Shown piece after piece: positions 14,169 through 16,011 of a stretch of DNA of 16,011 bases. The translations under genes and the position numbers were made by a program. Numbering within the stretch: position 1 is the first letter of the stretch; each line of letters starts with the position of its first letter. The DNA lies in NCBI GenBank assembly GCA_017963875.1, contig JAGCTA010000140.1, positions 1 to 16,011 of the forward strand. The letters are read 5' to 3'. Below the pieces are notes generated by a model that was not told the origin of the DNA, did no database searches, and was given only the letters and a program-made list of their open reading frames with translations. This stretch comes from Victivallales bacterium. GTDB taxonomy: Bacteria > Verrucomicrobiota > Lentisphaeria > Oligosphaerales > Oligosphaeraceae.

Positions 14169-16011
14169 TTACTGACCTTCATGGGAATAGAGTTTTTGGC
14201 AAATGAAGATGGCTCCGCCGCAAGGAGGCAAATTTAGAACACCGTTCTCATATTTGCCGTCGCCATAAACGCTTTTGACTTCCCATTCGCTAACGATTTC
14301 AGGAATCATGTTTTTTTCCTGTTCTGAACAATTGACGACAGCGATTGCCACATTCAAGGAATCATAAAAATGTTCTGTTACAATTACTTCACAATCAGAA
14401 ACGCTCAATAGCAGTTTTTTATCCAGTATCTTTTTATAGACTCTCCACCAAGGCGAATCATAACCTCGAGCAGTATTGGATAGAATCTTTTCCAAAGCAA
14501 AAGTCAGCGTGTAAACAGTGCCTTTGCCCAAACGGTTGCGAAGTAGCAATGGATTGCCTTTATCATCAGAAAGGAGGACATCTGCATTTTCAACTTGAAT
14601 AACCTTTTCCAATCCGCAGTTCAGAGTCAGCGGATTATCGTCCAGGCAACAGTTCAAAGGCGACATTGCCTTACGACGGCGAACTATTTCCATCCCGCAA
14701 AACTCTTTCAGATTCGGCAGATTGCAATCATCGGCAGAAAGATAACAGACTGCGCCATTCGCTACATTTTCGCACAACTTCCGCCAATCCTCCAGAGAAA
14801 TCCCCCCACGCTCTGAGAGGGAAGGCAAGAAATAGACATCCGAATCAAGCAGAGTAGCCTTCGCAGCCTGAAATTTCAGATTGAGTCCCGCCTGCCTCGC
14901 CAGAAGATATGTGGAAAAGGCTGTTTCCAAATCATTTGTCACGCATACTGCATCAGGCTTCATGCATGGTAATTCCTTTACTGGCGATTCCTCCAGCATT
15001 TTTATGAAACGAGCCATCTGCAAGCCCGCAGGATGTGCCTTCCTTTCCGCAGTGAACACTCCATGCTCAAGACCTGGCCAGTCTCCCCAGTGATATGGCG
15101 CAAAATTCAGATGCGCCTGATCAAAAGCGCACCACCAGAGAAAAGCACGACAGTCTTCAACCCATGCGTTCCAAAGCATTGCGTTCAGCGTCCGCCCCAT
15201 TCCCTCTAGCGAAAGGGCAATATTGCGCCAGTTTCCTGTTTCTTCTGTGAAACACGGCTTTCCACCTATATCGCTGATAATCCTGCATTCTGCCGCCGCC
15301 CTATATAGATTGCGCACATGCAGGAAACCGTCAGAGGCGGCCTCGTTGAGAATGTCATATCGATGCACACTGGCATAGTCGGATAGTTCCCCCTGGTCGA
15401 AAATCAGCCATTTTGCTTTCATGGGATCAAGTCCTTCAGCCATGACTCCAACAATTGGTCTAGAAGAATCCGCGAGGCGAATGACGTCATGCATCATTTT
15501 TGTCCACACCCAGGCATGATCGGCGCTTTTGACTGGAGCAGTGTAATTCATCTCGTTTCCTGTCTCCCATGCGGCAATCGCAGGATGGTCCTTGAATGTC
15601 CTGACAAAACAATCATAGAACTTCATCTCCCATTTCAAGGCAAAAGGATCTGAAAATAAATCACGGTTTTCAATCGCTCGGGGGACATAATGCCGCCCAG
15701 TCATGTGCACTGTCATAATCGCCACAATTAATTGGATATGATGCCTTTCAGCCATATCACAAAGTTCCCGAAAATGCTCCAGCATGTTTTCGTCCATGCC
15801 TGCTCTTCCTGCAAAAGTATCTGGCAACGGCAGTTCATCTTCCCCAAGACATACTTCACGATCAATTTGACCTTCGCTCGAACTACCATACTGCAACAGA
15901 TGGATTGGCTGGAAATCCGACCACAAAGGAAACACCCTCAGAAGAGAAATGCCATGTTGCTCAAACAGTGCCATATCCTTCTCCACGGTTTCCGCATTCC
16001 AATGCCTCCAC
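14169..16011 (-). CDS. GH5-like (clan GH-A) glycoside hydrolase, partial N-terminus
   Basis: The frame is open to the right edge (first visible residues WRHWNAETVEKDMALF), so the N-terminus lies outside; internal GTG/ATG codons near 15986 are not the start. The visible 613 residues begin with a TIM-barrel glycosidase. LLRVFPLWSDF is an early strand, AAWETGNEMN holds the acid/base Glu (codon at 15552-15554) and CFTEETGNW holds the nucleophile Glu (about 15243-15245), the clan GH-A arrangement. After the barrel, a Rossmann/GATase-like domain (DAVCVTNDLETAFSTYLLAR, DVYFLPSLSE) resembles the trimerisation domain of GH42 beta-galactosidases. A small beta domain ends the protein. Substrate could be a beta-mannoside, beta-galactoside or beta-glucoside. 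It is the first gene of the (-) strand sugar series. Confidence 0.82.
   Translation of the reverse strand, partial: WRHWNAETVEKDMALFEQHGISLLRVFPLWSDFQPIHLLQYGSSSEGQIDREVCLGEDELPLPDTFAGRAGMDENMLEHFRELCDMAERHHIQLIVAIMTVHMTGRHYVPRAIENRDLFSDPFALKWEMKFYDCFVRTFKDHPAIAAWETGNEMNYTAPVKSADHAWVWTKMMHDVIRLADSSRPIVGVMAEGLDPMKAKWLIFDQGELSDYASVHRYDILNEAASDGFLHVRNLYRAAAECRIISDIGGKPCFTEETGNWRNIALSLEGMGRTLNAMLWNAWVEDCRAFLWWCAFDQAHLNFAPYHWGDWPGLEHGVFTAERKAHPAGLQMARFIKMLEESPVKELPCMKPDAVCVTNDLETAFSTYLLARQAGLNLKFQAAKATLLDSDVYFLPSLSERGGISLEDWRKLCENVANGAVCYLSADDCNLPNLKEFCGMEIVRRRKAMSPLNCCLDDNPLTLNCGLEKVIQVENADVLLSDDKGNPLLLRNRLGKGTVYTLTFALEKILSNTARGYDSPWWRVYKKILDKKLLLSVSDCEVIVTEHFYDSLNVAIAVVNCSEQEKNMIPEIVSEWEVKSVYGDGKYENGVLNLPPCGGAIFICQKLYSHEGQ

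Noticed and set aside
13985..14182. 65-codon (-) frame through the hairpin cluster
   Set aside because: Its sequence is produced by the inverted repeats and its start lies within the GH5-like gene.

Overview
The window looks like bacterial chromosome from a Gram-negative saccharolytic gut or rumen organism. My best guess is Lentisphaerota/Victivallales or a close PVC relative, held at moderate confidence. Most genes have a clear GGAG-type Shine-Dalgarno sequence and several have TTGA-17-TATATT promoters, which argues against Bacteroidota. The gene content (GH43 and GH5-like hydrolases, sugar isomerase/kinase, DeoR regulator, DUF234 ATPases, an IS4-type remnant) suits a glycan-degrading gut bacterium. 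No phylogenetic marker is present, so the assignment is not proven.

Left part (1-2480): an MFS transporter running off the left edge, preceded on the same (-) strand by a MetY-type O-acetylhomoserine sulfhydrylase. A hairpin lies between them. 

Scrambled accessory zone (2480-5390): two inverted arrays of a 7-bp-period GAGAC/GTCTC motif; a fossil C-terminus of an AAA ATPase; a long palindrome with a 13-nt T-rich loop; one intact AAA ATPase fused to a PD-(D/E)XK-like domain; a second palindrome of the same design but with an unrelated stem sequence; the N-terminal stub of another ATPase paralogue; and a frameshifted IS4-type transposase fragment abutting that stub. The two palindromes share flanking CATGTTTT, loop length and loop composition, so they look like members of one covarying element family attached to these ATPase genes. 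This is the most unusual structure in the window.

Sugar-catabolic block (5391-16011): a GH43 glycosidase on +, converging on a long (-) strand series. In transcription order that series is: GH5-like glycosidase (cut by the right edge), a hairpin-rich REP-like repeat, an amidohydrolase with a degenerate duplicated N-terminal half, a DeoR-family regulator, an arabinose/fucose-isomerase-like protein, a class III aminotransferase, an SDR dehydrogenase and an FGGY (rhamnulokinase-like) kinase. The last three form a tight translationally linked unit (stop/start TAAATG, then a 4-nt gap). Isomerase, kinase and SDR suggest uptake and breakdown of a deoxy- or pentose-type sugar. The aminotransferase and amidohydrolase are not part of a textbook rhamnose, fucose or arabinose pathway, so the substrate may be an amino- or modified sugar. 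A motif ATTTTGA(G/C)TCAT recurs upstream of two of these genes and may be the operator of the DeoR regulator.
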